A stretch of 64,000 nt of DNA, from the NCBI RefSeq assembly GCF_002564045.1, contig NZ_PDJK01000002.1:5146001-5210000 (forward strand), written 5' to 3'. The stretch comes from Amycolatopsis sulphurea (GTDB taxonomy: Bacteria; Actinomycetota; Actinomycetes; Mycobacteriales; Pseudonocardiaceae). The notes below the pieces were generated by a model that saw only the letters and a list, made by a program, of their open reading frames with translations, searched no databases and was not told the DNA's origin. The position numbers were made by a program, and so were the translations under genes. Of this stretch, positions 1 to 8,313 are shown piece by piece. The first letter of the stretch is position 1, and every line of letters begins with the position of its first letter.

Positions 1-43
1 TAGGTCGTTCGCTTTGCTAAAGGTCTCGGGTACGGTCTTCGGC

Positions 44-1963
44 ATGCGTCCTGCCGACATCGAAGACCTCGTCGTCCCCGGCCCGCCCGCCGTGCGCGGT
101 GACCTGCTGCTGGCTGCGGTGAGCAGGCCCGATCTGGACGCCGATCGGAGCCACAGCACGCTGCGGCGGGTCTCGCTCGCCGGGGGCGGCGACGTGCCCT
201 GGACCTACGGCCCGCGCGATTCGTCCCCGGTCATCTCGCCGGACGGCCGCTGGGTCGCTTTTCTGCGCGCGGCCGAGGAGGGCGGTCCGCAGCTGTACGT
301 GATGCCCGCCGAGGGTGGCGAGGCGCGGAAGCTCACCACGTTCGCGCTCGGTGCGGAAGAGCCGGCGTGGGCACCGGATTCGCAGCGGCTCGCCTGCACC
401 GCGCGGGTGCCCGAAGCCGGCCGGTACGGCACCGAGGACGCAGACGGCCGCACGCCGGAGTCGCTTGCCGAAGCACCCCGCCGGATCACGCGGTTCGACT
501 ACCGCTTCGACGACCTCGGCTTCCTGCGGGACCGGCCGAAGCGTCTGTTCGTACTCGACGTGTTCGGCGAAGGCGAGCCCGAGCCGCTGTCCCCGGCGGA
601 CTACGACGTGAAAAGCCCGGTATGGGCGCCGGACGGCGAACGCGTCGTGGTGGTCGTGCCGCAGGAGTACGACCGGGTCGAGACGCTGTCGAACGACCTT
701 GTGGCGTTCCCTGCCGGTGGTGGGGAACCGGAGCTCCTGGCGTCGTGCCCAGGGAGCGCGGATCATCCGGTATTCGGTCCCGACGGCACGCTGTACTTCA
801 CCGGTACGTCCCACACGGACGGAGTGGTGGTGGCGGCCAACTGTGGGCTGTACGCGGTCGTCGCGGGCGCTGAGCCGCGGCGGCTCACCGACGTGGAGAC
901 AGCCGACGTCGAAAGTGCCGCCGGGACTGCTGTTCCTCTCGGAGACGAGATCTTGGTGGCAGTACGCAACCGTGGCGCGGTGGAGCTGCGCGCGGTGCCT
1001 GCTTCGGCGACGGACGCGAAGCTGGACAGCCTGCGCGTACTGCACGGCGGGCAGGTTGCGGTGCACGGTTTCGCGGCCGACGGTGACACGGTGGTCGTGG
1101 TAGCCGCGACGGTGGAGACGCCGGGCGAGGTCGTAGTGCTCGGCGCCGATGGTCCGCGGGTGCTCACGGACTACGCGAAGACGTTGCGGGACAAGGGAAT
1201 CCGCCGCGTCGAAGAGCTGAACACCACGGCTCCGGACGGCTACCCGGTGCACGGCTGGCTCGTTCTCCCCGAAGGCGACGGGCCACATCCGGTGCTGCGC
1301 GTGGTCCACGGCGGTCCGTTCGCCCAGCAGGAGTGGGCGTTCTTCGACGAAGCGCAGGTCTACGCGTCAGCCGGCTACGCTGTTGTGGTCGGCAACCCCC
1401 GTGGCTCGGCGGGCTACGGGCAGGCGCACGGCCGTGCGATCGTGCAAGACCTCGGCACCGTCGATGTCGACGACGTGCTCGCGCTGCTCGACAAGGCGCT
1501 CGAACGACCCGACATCGACTCTTCCCGCGTCGGCATCATGGGCGGCTCGTACGGCGGGTTCATGACCGGCTGGATCGCCGCGAAGCACCCCGAACGGTTC
1601 CGCGCCGCATGGAGCGAGCGGGCCGTCAACGCGTGGGACTCCTTCGCGGGCAGCTCGGACATCGGCTACTTCTTCGCGGCGGGCTACGTCGGCTCCGACC
1701 CGGAGGAGCTGCGCAAGCGCAGCCCGCTCACCTATGCCGCGGACGTGCGGATCCCGTTCGCCGTCGTGCATTCCGAACACGACTGGCGCTGCCCGCTGGA
1801 GCAGGCGCAGCGGCAGTTCGTCGCTCTGCGGCAGGCGGGCGTCGACACGGAGTTCCTGCTCTTCCCCGGCGAGAGTCACGAACTGACCCGCTCGGGTCGC
1901 CCGCGCCACCGGGTCCAGCGGTTCGCGGCCGTGCTGGACTGGTGGTCGCGGCGGCTCAGCTGA
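44..1963 (+). CDS. S9 family serine peptidase (prolyl oligopeptidase / acylaminoacyl-peptidase type)
   Basis: Probable cytoplasmic peptidase that removes short or acylated peptides. The first two thirds is a WD40-like beta-propeller with repeated SPDGRWVAF, APDSQRL and APDGERV blades. The last 240 residues are an alpha/beta hydrolase domain. The catalytic triad is visible: Ser502 in GGSYGG, Asp580 in SEHDWRCP and His612 in GESHELTRSG. At 639 residues the protein is full length for the family. I chose the ATG at 44; a TTG at 14 in the same frame would add ten residues. The 3' end overlaps the convergent RES gene by 8 bp. No signal peptide is seen. Confidence 0.93.
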   Translation: MRPADIEDLVVPGPPAVRGDLLLAAVSRPDLDADRSHSTLRRVSLAGGGDVPWTYGPRDSSPVISPDGRWVAFLRAAEEGGPQLYVMPAEGGEARKLTTFALGAEEPAWAPDSQRLACTARVPEAGRYGTEDADGRTPESLAEAPRRITRFDYRFDDLGFLRDRPKRLFVLDVFGEGEPEPLSPADYDVKSPVWAPDGERVVVVVPQEYDRVETLSNDLVAFPAGGGEPELLASCPGSADHPVFGPDGTLYFTGTSHTDGVVVAANCGLYAVVAGAEPRRLTDVETADVESAAGTAVPLGDEILVAVRNRGAVELRAVPASATDAKLDSLRVLHGGQVAVHGFAADGDTVVVVAATVETPGEVVVLGADGPRVLTDYAKTLRDKGIRRVEELNTTAPDGYPVHGWLVLPEGDGPHPVLRVVHGGPFAQQEWAFFDEAQVYASAGYAVVVGNPRGSAGYGQAHGRAIVQDLGTVDVDDVLALLDKALERPDIDSSRVGIMGGSYGGFMTGWIAAKHPERFRAAWSERAVNAWDSFAGSSDIGYFFAAGYVGSDPEELRKRSPLTYAADVRIPFAVVHSEHDWRCPLEQAQRQFVALRQAGVDTEFLLFPGESHELTRSGRPRHRVQRFAAVLDWWSRRLS

Positions 1964-2612
1964 GCAGCGTGTAGTTCAGCTCCTCGCACACCCGGCCGAG
2001 CGGTACGTCGAGCCCCGGATGGTCCAGCGGCAGCAGGACGTCCGGGGCGATCGGCAGCGCCGCGCCGGCCGGCGGGTCCCACAGGCACAGCGAGGGGCCG
2101 CCGGAGTCCATCGAGGAGCGGTACCAGAGCCCGTCCAGCTCGGGCATCGCGGTGCGGATCGCGCGCGCCCAGGCCTGGGTGAGTTTTTTCGGGCCGCTGG
2201 AGATCTCCTGCGAGGCGCCGACCCGGGTCGGCCACAGGCCGCTCAGGTCGAGCAGCCGCAGCGTCCGGGTCGGGCGCACCACGACCAGCCGCGGCCCGCG
2301 GGTCGTGCGGTCCACGGTGGAGGTGGTCTGGAAGACCTCGGCGATGCTGGTGCGCACGGTCAGCGCGAAGTACAGCACGCCGTTGGCCGGGTCGGTGACC
2401 GGACGGCCGCCTCGTCCGGGCGGCTGCTGGTCGAACCGCCCGTGCGGGAGCGGGCCGGTGTAGCGGAACGAATTCCACTGTTGCGGGTGGTTGCCGTGTG
2501 CGGTGAAGATGCGGACCAGTCTGGTCTCGGGCTGGACGGCCACCACGTCGTGGGCGCGATCCAGTTCCTTGACCAGTACGGACCGCGCCGGGGGCTGGGG
2601 GAGCCGGGCCAT
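1956..2612 (-). CDS. RES-domain protein, probable NAD+-degrading toxin
   Basis: 218-residue RES-family protein. The family's characterised members are toxins that deplete NAD+. The N-terminal RLVRIFTAHGNHPQQWNSFR, the central LYFALTVRTSIAEVFQ and the C-terminal SLCLWDPP are typical: the conserved Arg, the Tyr/Phe-Ala segment, the Glu of AEVFQ and the Ser lie in the expected order. It sits 46 bp downstream of a DNA-binding protein on the same strand, the usual order of RES toxin-antitoxin pairs with the antitoxin first. Toxicity is inferred from the family and was not seen directly. Confidence 0.85.
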   Translation of the reverse strand: MARLPQPPARSVLVKELDRAHDVVAVQPETRLVRIFTAHGNHPQQWNSFRYTGPLPHGRFDQQPPGRGGRPVTDPANGVLYFALTVRTSIAEVFQTTSTVDRTTRGPRLVVVRPTRTLRLLDLSGLWPTRVGASQEISSGPKKLTQAWARAIRTAMPELDGLWYRSSMDSGGPSLCLWDPPAGAALPIAPDVLLPLDHPGLDVPLGRVCEELNYTLLS

Positions 2613-2658
2613 GCGTCGGGGGTCGTCCGTCCTGTGTCGGTGATCTTGCCGGCTCAGC

Positions 2659-3240
2659 CTAGAACGGCGAGCCGAGCATGGCGACCAGGCGCGCGACCTG
2701 GCCGGGCTCGCCGCCCGCGAGCAGCCACTGCCGCGGGGTCGCCGGCCGGTCGCTGATCACCAGGTCGGCCTGGGGTGTGTTCATGAACGCGGCCACCACG
2801 AGCGCGGGCTGGTCCGCGGGCACCGAGCGCAGCACGACCTCCAGGCCGGGCAGCACCCCGGAGCCGCTGAACTGCCAGGCGGGCAGCCGCCACCCCTGGT
2901 CCTTCCAGCCGGTCAGCCTGCCCTCGTTGAGCCGGTGCCGGATCCGGCTGTCGTCGACGTTGAGCAGCTCGGCGGCCTGCCCGACCGACAGTGCGGAATC
3001 GGCCAGCACCGCGTGCACGGCGACGGTGCGCGCGCGGAAGTCGGGCTCGTCCTCGCCCCGCGGGCTCAGATCGAGCCCGGCCTCGGTCAGCGCGGCCACC
3101 TGGTCGGGGGAGAAGTAGTGCGCGGGATCGGGGTTCGGCGGCGACAACCGCCGCGCCGCGTCCTCGACAAGCGTGAGGAAGGCGTTCGCATCGGCCTTGA
3201 GGCCGGCTCTGGCGAGGACGTTCTCCAGCGCGACTGACAT
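2659..3240 (-). CDS. Helix-turn-helix protein, probable antitoxin partner of the RES toxin
   Basis: 193-residue protein transcribed just ahead of the RES gene. A helix-turn-helix lies at about residues 85-115 (SVGQAAELLNVDDSRIRHRL, followed by a wing-like GWRLPAWQF segment). The C-terminal part, from about residue 125, resembles the RES-associated antitoxin domain, with phrases such as GLEVVLRSVP and TPRQWLLAGGEPGQVARLV. It probably binds and neutralises the RES protein and represses the pair's promoter in the AT-richer DNA just upstream (3241-3340). Pairing rests on gene order and family resemblance. Confidence 0.78.
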   Translation of the reverse strand: MSVALENVLARAGLKADANAFLTLVEDAARRLSPPNPDPAHYFSPDQVAALTEAGLDLSPRGEDEPDFRARTVAVHAVLADSALSVGQAAELLNVDDSRIRHRLNEGRLTGWKDQGWRLPAWQFSGSGVLPGLEVVLRSVPADQPALVVAAFMNTPQADLVISDRPATPRQWLLAGGEPGQVARLVAMLGSPF

Positions 3241-3515
3241 GCGCTCAGCCTAGCGCGTGTGTGCGGGTTCGTGCGGTTTCTCACCGAACTGTGCGGCAAT
3301 TCACCAAAGATCGACACGCATCGCACATAAAACAACACGATGAGTAGGCGATTTCCGGCCAGTCTGCCCTCGGCGAACGGCCTTGTCCAGGCTTTCGTGT
3401 CCTTGACACTGTCTGGTGGCGCCCTTACGTTCGATGTGGTAATCGATTTCCCCGCCTGGGCGCATGAGGGCTTCCGGCGACAGCCGGACCTGAGTCCTGG
3501 GGGGACAGGGGGTGG

Positions 3516-3559
3516 GACGTGCCTGGGGGCCGGCCGGGGTGCCGGCCCCCAGGCACGTC
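3516..3559. terminator. Strong GC-rich hairpin, orphan or terminator-like
   Basis: Perfect 18-bp inverted repeat (left arm 3516-3533 starting GACGTGCCTGGG, right arm 3542-3559) around an 8-base loop. There is no T-tract on either side. It lies between two leftward genes, so it could stop read-through from the lacI-type gene about 1.1 kb away, but no gene ends close to it. Confidence 0.5.
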
Positions 3560-3630
3560 GTCCGGACGGCGGTGGGACTGTCCGGAGGTGAGTGGCGGCG
3601 TGGGGTGTGGCGGGGGGCGGTTCGGCGGGG

Positions 3631-3692
3631 GGCGGTTGGGGTGAGGTGAGGCGGTTGGACGGGTGGCGGTTGGGGTGAGGTGAGGCGGTTGG
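3631..3692. repeat. 28-bp exact direct repeat, G-rich
   Basis: The segment at 3631-3658 (GGCGGTTGGGGTGAGGTGAG and eight more bases) recurs exactly at 3665-3692, a 34-bp period. The flanking DNA (3595-3720) is strongly G-biased on this strand with many GG and GGG runs, so G-quadruplex formation is possible. Confidence 0.7.
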
Positions 3693-3945
3693 GTCAGGCT
3701 GGTGACCTTGGGGTGAAGCCGGTGTCGCGGTCCGTATCGCCGGGTTCGGCGAGGCCGGGTGTGGTTCGAGCCGGGTGCAGGGTTCCGGCAAAGTCGGTCG
3801 ACGACCCGTGATCAGCAGAGTGCCGTGGCTGCCGCGTCATCATCGGCGGTACCTGCGCTCTCCGTCGATTGCGCCCGGCAGCGGGCGATGCGGAGGTGTT
3901 CGAGATGCGCGATCACCTCGTGGTGTGCGCCGGACCTGTCTCGGG

Positions 3946-4000
3946 GTCTGTGAAGGGGCCCTTCACGGACTCTGAGTCTGTGAAGGGCCCCTTCACGGAC
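3946..4000. repeat. Paired-palindrome dispersed element, copy 1
   Basis: Two 25-bp arms (3946-3970 and 3976-4000) are separated by TCTGA. Each arm is itself nearly palindromic around GTGAAGGGGCCCTTCAC or its complement, so the pair can form two small cruciforms or one large hairpin. The arrangement recurs at 31831-31883, and in poorer form at 30911-30940 and 31080-31132. Confidence 0.85.
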
Positions 4001-4225
4001 CTCCGCGGTCTGCGCAGGGCCCCTCACACCGACTTTGCCGACACCCTGGAGCCGGGTGCGTCAGGAATCGGCATCGCCTGCGGTGCGACGGAAGCCGGGT
4101 CCGGCAGAGGTAGCGCACGGCTCCTCGCGGCAGGCTTACCGGGTCTCCGTATCGCGGGCCGGCATGGCCGATGGCGGCGGCCGCGTCCGGTTCGAGTCGG
4201 CCGTGCCGCGCCCAGCAGGGCGCGG

Positions 4226-4467
4226 CACCGGCGAGTCCGGCACCGGCGAGTCCGGCACCGGCGAGTCCGGCACCGGCGAGTCCGGCACCGGCGAGTCCGG
4301 CACCGGCGAGTCCGGCACCGGCGAGTCCGGCACCGGCGAGTCCGGCACCGGCGAGTCCGGCACCGGCGAGTCCGGCACCGGCGAGTCCGGCACCGGCGAG
4401 TCCGGCACCGGCGAGTCCGGCACGGCGAGTCCGGCACGGCGCGTCCGGCACCGGCGCGTCCGATCCG
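4226..4467. repeat. 15-bp minisatellite (unit GCGAGTCCGGCACCG)
   Basis: Twelve perfect head-to-tail copies run from 4231 to 4410, with degenerate copies on both sides. The period is a multiple of three and no unit contains a stop in any frame, so all six frames stay open: GESGT, ASPAP and RRVRH on one strand, DSPVP, GAGLA and CRTRR on the other. None of the frames has a credible start or family. I read it as a variable-number tandem repeat in intergenic DNA. Confidence 0.9.
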
Positions 4468-4637
4468 GCGCGGCAATGATGCGTGCACGACCCGGCCGCC
4501 TGCGCGCTGGGCCACCTCGACCGTCGTCCCGGCCATGAGCCCACCCAGCGCAACCATGCCGCCCAACGAGCGACCTCCGGAGAGCCGCCCGCAGGGAGCT
4601 CCGGCGTGCGATCCCTCACCAGCGGCCGCACCGGTCC

Positions 4638-5615
4638 TCAGCGGTGGGAACTCTCCCGGACGATCAGCCGGGCGTCCATGGTCGTGGTGACGACGGGGCG
4701 GGTGTGGTCGGCGATGCGGGCGAGCAGCAGCTGCGCGGCGGCCCGGCCGAGTTCGTAGGCGGGCTGGGCCACGACGGTCAGCGGCGGGTCGATCAGCGTG
4801 GCCCATGGGGCGTCGTCGAAGGAGACCAGGCCGACGTCGCGGCCCGGGCGCAGAGCGCGGGTGGCCAGTGCCTCCAGGACGCCGATGGCCATCGTGCTGT
4901 TCGCGATGAGCAGGGCGTCCGGCGGAGTGGCAAGGTCCAGCAGTTCGCTCGCGGCCAGCCGGGCGCCTTCGGCCCGGTACGACGCGCGCCGGTAGAGCGC
5001 GTTCTCCTCGCCCACCGCGTCCAGGTAGCCGGCGAGCCGGTCGTCCGCGGTGCGCACGCCCGCGGGGCCGCTGAGGCAGCCGATCCGGTGGTAGCCGCCG
5101 GCCATCAGGTGCCGGGCCGCGTCCCGGGCCGCGAGACGGGTGTTGACCAGCACCTGGTCACCGTCGGTGCCCGCGAGTGGCCGGTCCACCGCCACCACCG
5201 GCGTGCCCAGCCGGCGCAGCAGGGCCACGTCCGTGGCCGGGCCGGTGGGGGACAGCACCACGCCGGCGACCCGTTCCTGCAGGGCGACGTCGAGGTACCG
5301 GCGCTCCTTGTCCACGTTCTCGTCCGCATTGCACAGCACCACCGAATACCCGGAGGTCTGCGCCAGATCCTCCACTCCGCGGGCGAGCGCGGTGAAGAAC
5401 GGATTCTCCACGTCCGAGATGATCAGCGCGAGCACCGCGGTCTCCTGACGGCGCAGGTTCCGGGCCAGCCCGTTGGGCTGGTAGCCGAGCTCCTCGGCGG
5501 CGGCGACCACCCGGGCGGCCAGCTCCGGGTCCACAGTGGACTTCCCGTTCAGCGTGCGGGAGACCGTCGCCGTGGACACTCCCGCACGGGCGGCGACATC
5601 GCTGATGGTGGCCAC
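4638..5615 (-). CDS. LacI-family transcriptional regulator
   Basis: 325-residue repressor. The N-terminal LacI helix-turn-helix is at residues 3-25 (ISDVAARAGVSTATVSRTLN) with the hinge NPNGLARNLR-like segment after it. A periplasmic-binding-protein-like effector domain follows, ending in the typical IDPPLTVVAQPAYELGRAAA and VRESS. It is divergent from an FGGY sugar kinase, and a LacI-type operator lies between them at 5674-5687, so it probably represses the kinase and itself until the sugar is present. The sugar is unknown. Confidence 0.93.
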   Translation of the reverse strand: MATISDVAARAGVSTATVSRTLNGKSTVDPELAARVVAAAEELGYQPNGLARNLRRQETAVLALIISDVENPFFTALARGVEDLAQTSGYSVVLCNADENVDKERRYLDVALQERVAGVVLSPTGPATDVALLRRLGTPVVAVDRPLAGTDGDQVLVNTRLAARDAARHLMAGGYHRIGCLSGPAGVRTADDRLAGYLDAVGEENALYRRASYRAEGARLAASELLDLATPPDALLIANSTMAIGVLEALATRALRPGRDVGLVSFDDAPWATLIDPPLTVVAQPAYELGRAAAQLLLARIADHTRPVVTTTMDARLIVRESSHR

Positions 5616-5673
5616 CGTGCCCTCCTCGTCCTGTCGTGCTTGACACCCCGGTGACCGAAAGAATAGCGTCCTC

Positions 5674-5687
5674 GGTAATCGTTTACC
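5674..5687. promoter_or_regulatory. LacI-type operator
   Basis: GGTAATCGTTTACC is an inverted repeat around a central CG, the usual form of LacI/GalR-family sites. It lies in the 94-bp divergent region, 23 bp before the kinase start. Confidence 0.7.
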
Positions 5688-5709
5688 TTCCGCTCACCGG
5701 AGGCGCCGC

Positions 5710-7203
5710 GTGCAACCGGGCCCGCTGCTCGGCATCGACATCGGCACGGCCAGCGCCAAGGGCGTCCTGGTGGGCGTGGACGGCACTGTACTGGCGCGCG
5801 CGAGCCGCCCGCACCCGACCTCCCGTCCCCGCCCCGGCTGGTTCGAGCACGACGCCGAGACGGTCTGGTGGGCCGGGTTCACCACGCTGGTGCGCGAGCT
5901 GCTGACGGCCGCCGGGGACCGCCGGCCGGCCGGGCTCGCGGTGAGCGGGATCGGCCCGGTGCTGCTGCCCGCGGACGAGGACGGCCGGCCGCTGCGCCCG
6001 GCGATCCTCTACGGCGTGGACACCCGGGCGGGTGCGGAAATCGCCGAGCTGACCGCGGAGCTGGGCGAGCAGTCCATTGTGGAGCGTTGCGGCAGTGCGC
6101 TGTCGAGTCAGGCGGCCGGCCCGAAGTGGCGGTGGCTGCACCGGCACGAGCCGGCCGTGGCCGCGCGTGCCCGCCGGTTCCTGATGGCGAGTTCCTACCT
6201 GGTGCAGCGGCTCACCGGCGAGTACGTGCTGGACCACCATTCGGCCAGCCAGTGCGATCCGATGTACGACCTGCGCGCCGGTGACTGGGCGGCGGACTGG
6301 GCCGCGCTGGTCGCGCCGGGGGTCACGTTGCCCCGGCTGGCCTGGCCGAGCGAGGTGGCCGGCTCGGTCACGGCGGAGGCCGCCGTGCAGACCGGCCTGC
6401 CCGTGGGGCTGCCGGTCACCTGCGGCACGGTGGACGCCTGGGCCGAGGCCGCCAGCGCCGGCGTGCGCGAGCCGGGCGACACGATGCTCATGTACGGCAG
6501 CACCATGTTCCTCATCCGGCAGACCGCGGGGCCGCGCCCGGTGCCCGGGCTGTGGGCGACCCGCGGGGTGTTCCCCGGCAGTCATTCCCTGGCCGCCGGG
6601 ATGGCCACGTCGGGCGCGATCACGGACTGGCTGCGGGAGCTGTTCGGCGGTGACTTCGCCCAGCTGGTCGCTGAGGCGGGCAAGGTGCCGGCCGGCAGCC
6701 GGGGCCTGCTGATGCTGCCCTACTTCGCAGGCGAGCGGACACCCGTGCCGGATCCCGCGGCGCGGGGTGTGCTCGCCGGGCTGACCATCGGGCACGGCCG
6801 CGCCGAGCTGTACCGCGCGGCGCTGGAGGGGACCGCGTACGGCGTCCGGCACAACCTCGCGGCCATGGGTGGCCCGGCCGGGCGGCTGGTCGCGGTCGGC
6901 GGCGGCACCCAGGGCCGGGTGTGGACCGGGATCGTGAGCGACGTGACCCGCACCGACCAGCAGGTGCCTACCGAAACCATCGGCGCGGCGTTCGGTGACG
7001 CGCTGCTGGCGGCCTTCGCGATCGGCTTGGACCCGGACATCGAAGCGTGGAACCCGGTCGCTGAGGTGGTGCGTCCGGATCCGGCTCGCGCGGACACCTA
7101 CGACGAGTTTTACACGCGTTACCGCGCGCTCTATCCGGCCACGGTGGATATCGCGCATTTCCTTGCCGCGCAACAGGAATTGGCGGCGGATCGGGAGAGG
7201 TAG
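5710..7203 (+). CDS. FGGY-family carbohydrate kinase (xylulokinase-like)
   Basis: 497-residue cytoplasmic sugar kinase. The N-terminal phosphate-binding motif GIDIGTASAKGVLV is at about residues 8-21. Sugar-binding and hinge segments follow (LYGVDTRAGAEI, MYGSTMFL), and the C-terminal FGGY/adenosine motif VAVGGGTQGRVWTGIVSDVT is present. The start is GTG at 5710. Length and order match xylulokinase-like members of unknown substrate. It is divergent from a LacI regulator, which suggests sugar induction. The last 115 bp occur again as a decayed copy at about 7512-7630. Confidence 0.92.
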   Translation: MQPGPLLGIDIGTASAKGVLVGVDGTVLARASRPHPTSRPRPGWFEHDAETVWWAGFTTLVRELLTAAGDRRPAGLAVSGIGPVLLPADEDGRPLRPAILYGVDTRAGAEIAELTAELGEQSIVERCGSALSSQAAGPKWRWLHRHEPAVAARARRFLMASSYLVQRLTGEYVLDHHSASQCDPMYDLRAGDWAADWAALVAPGVTLPRLAWPSEVAGSVTAEAAVQTGLPVGLPVTCGTVDAWAEAASAGVREPGDTMLMYGSTMFLIRQTAGPRPVPGLWATRGVFPGSHSLAAGMATSGAITDWLRELFGGDFAQLVAEAGKVPAGSRGLLMLPYFAGERTPVPDPAARGVLAGLTIGHGRAELYRAALEGTAYGVRHNLAAMGGPAGRLVAVGGGTQGRVWTGIVSDVTRTDQQVPTETIGAAFGDALLAAFAIGLDPDIEAWNPVAEVVRPDPARADTYDEFYTRYRALYPATVDIAHFLAAQQELAADRER

Positions 7204-7630
7204 GCGGGGCGGCAGTCTGGGCACGGCAGCGGCGGGTGCGGTGGCCGGGGCCAGTGCGATTGCCCTGCTGGAGCCGGGGTACCCGCAGGTAGCCGTAGCC
7301 GATCGTGAGGGTGGATTGGCCGCGAATCAGGTGACGTAGGTGCGTGGTGGCAGTTCCGTGAGCGTCCGGCGTTCCCGCGAGAGTGTGGTCGGTTGGCGTA
7401 CGCGGTGGCATAGCGAGTGTGGCGATGTCTGGGGCGGTGTGATCGCCTGGAGGGGCCGGAGAACCGCCGAGAGGTGGCTGCCCGCGCCGCGGCGCAACTG
7501 CCGTCGTTATCCTGCTCGCGAGGACGCCTACAACGAGTCCTCTGCCCGCTGCCGCGCTTTGCCCGGCCACCCAGGTCTCGCGCATTTCCTTGCAGTGCAA
7601 CGGGAATTGCCGCCGAATAAGGAGAAGTAG
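7204..7630. pseudogene. Decayed tandem duplication of the kinase 3' end / araC 3' end junction
   Basis: This 427-bp stretch has no intact gene but carries recognisable broken copies of its neighbours. 7230-7335 and 7335-7480 resemble the 3' part of the leftward AraC gene (compare 7628-7830; shared GCGTTCCCGCGAGA-like and GGAGCCGGGGTACCCGCAGG-like segments). 7512-7630 resembles the last 115 bp of the kinase (shared CGCGCATTTCCTTGC, then stop TAG). The order is kinase end, two araC fragments, kinase-end copy, intact araC. This indicates at least one duplication of the junction followed by drift. Confidence 0.75.
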
Positions 7631-8274
7631 GCGCGCGGCGGCAGCCCGGTGAGCGCCCGGCATTCCCGCGAGAAGTGCGGCTGGTCGGCGTATCCCGCGG
7701 CGACGGCGAGCGTGGCGAGATCCGCGACGCTCGGGGCCAGCGCTATCGCCCGCTGGAGCCGGAGCACCCGCAGGTACGTGGCCGGGCCGTAGCCGACCGC
7801 GAGGGTGAATCTGCGGCGCAGCTGCCGTTCCCCGAGACCGGGCGGCGGCGCACCGACCCGCGACGGTGCCCGGGCCAGCCGGGCCAGCAGTTCGTCGACG
7901 GCGGGGTCGTCGGTCGCTGTGGCAGCGACGCAAACCGCGTCGGACAGCTCCCGCCCGTCGAGGATTTCCTCGGCGCGCGAGGCGTTCCACAGCCGTGCCA
8001 ACGGCACCCGCTGATCGCGCAGCTCGTCCGCCGCGACGCCGAGTACCGCGGCCGCGGCACCCGGGCGGAGCCGCAGCCCGCGCAGCTGCGTGCCAGGTGT
8101 GAACGAGGACGTCCACGCCGCGGTGTCCGGCCCGGCCACGAACGCCTCGCCCCCGCCGACGACCAGATCGACGCAGCCGTCGGGCACGATCCGCTTCGGC
8201 CCGTGTTCCACCGAACGCCACCGGCAGCGCACCGTGCCACGCGGCGCGTCCGGCGGCCGGAGTTCCTCATACAC
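7528..8274 (-). CDS. AraC-family transcriptional regulator
   Basis: About 248 residues from a GTG at 8274. The N-terminal two thirds is a DUF6597-like sensor region (RIVPDGCVDLVVGG, then FTPGTQLRGLRLRPGAAAAVLG). The C-terminal AraC double helix-turn-helix includes RQLRRRFTLAVGYGPATYLR and LATLAVAAGYADQPHFSREC, ending near ALTGLPPRAY. The last 35 or so codons read antisense through the decayed kinase-end copy, so the natural C terminus may have been altered by the duplication. It is divergent from the Nudix gene by 39 bp and may control it. Confidence 0.85.
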   Translation of the reverse strand: MYEELRPPDAPRGTVRCRWRSVEHGPKRIVPDGCVDLVVGGGEAFVAGPDTAAWTSSFTPGTQLRGLRLRPGAAAAVLGVAADELRDQRVPLARLWNASRAEEILDGRELSDAVCVAATATDDPAVDELLARLARAPSRVGAPPPGLGERQLRRRFTLAVGYGPATYLRVLRLQRAIALAPSVADLATLAVAAGYADQPHFSRECRALTGLPPRAYFSLFGGNSRCTARKCARPGWPGKARQRAEDSL

Positions 8275-8313
8275 AGCGATGATTCTGCCTGCCGGGTACG
8301 ACAGAATGCGGCC

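Larger units (their letters stand above)
3241..4637. other. 1.4-kb intergenic region without a convincing gene
   Basis: No open frame here looks like a protein family or has a good start site. The stretch instead holds an 18-bp-stem hairpin (3516-3559), a G-rich direct repeat (3631-3692), a paired palindrome shared with the uvrA region (3946-4000) and a 15-bp minisatellite (about 4226-4467). Frames that read through the minisatellite are open only because its period is a multiple of three. Confidence 0.7.

Noticed and set aside
1309..1974. Open frames opposite and alongside the S9 peptidase
   Set aside because: Out-of-frame shadows of a clearly coding gene with an intact catalytic triad.
3869..4806. 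Several long frames reading through the 15-bp minisatellite
   Set aside because: They are open because the repeat has no stops in any frame. Flanking parts show no protein family, and all six frames look equally good.
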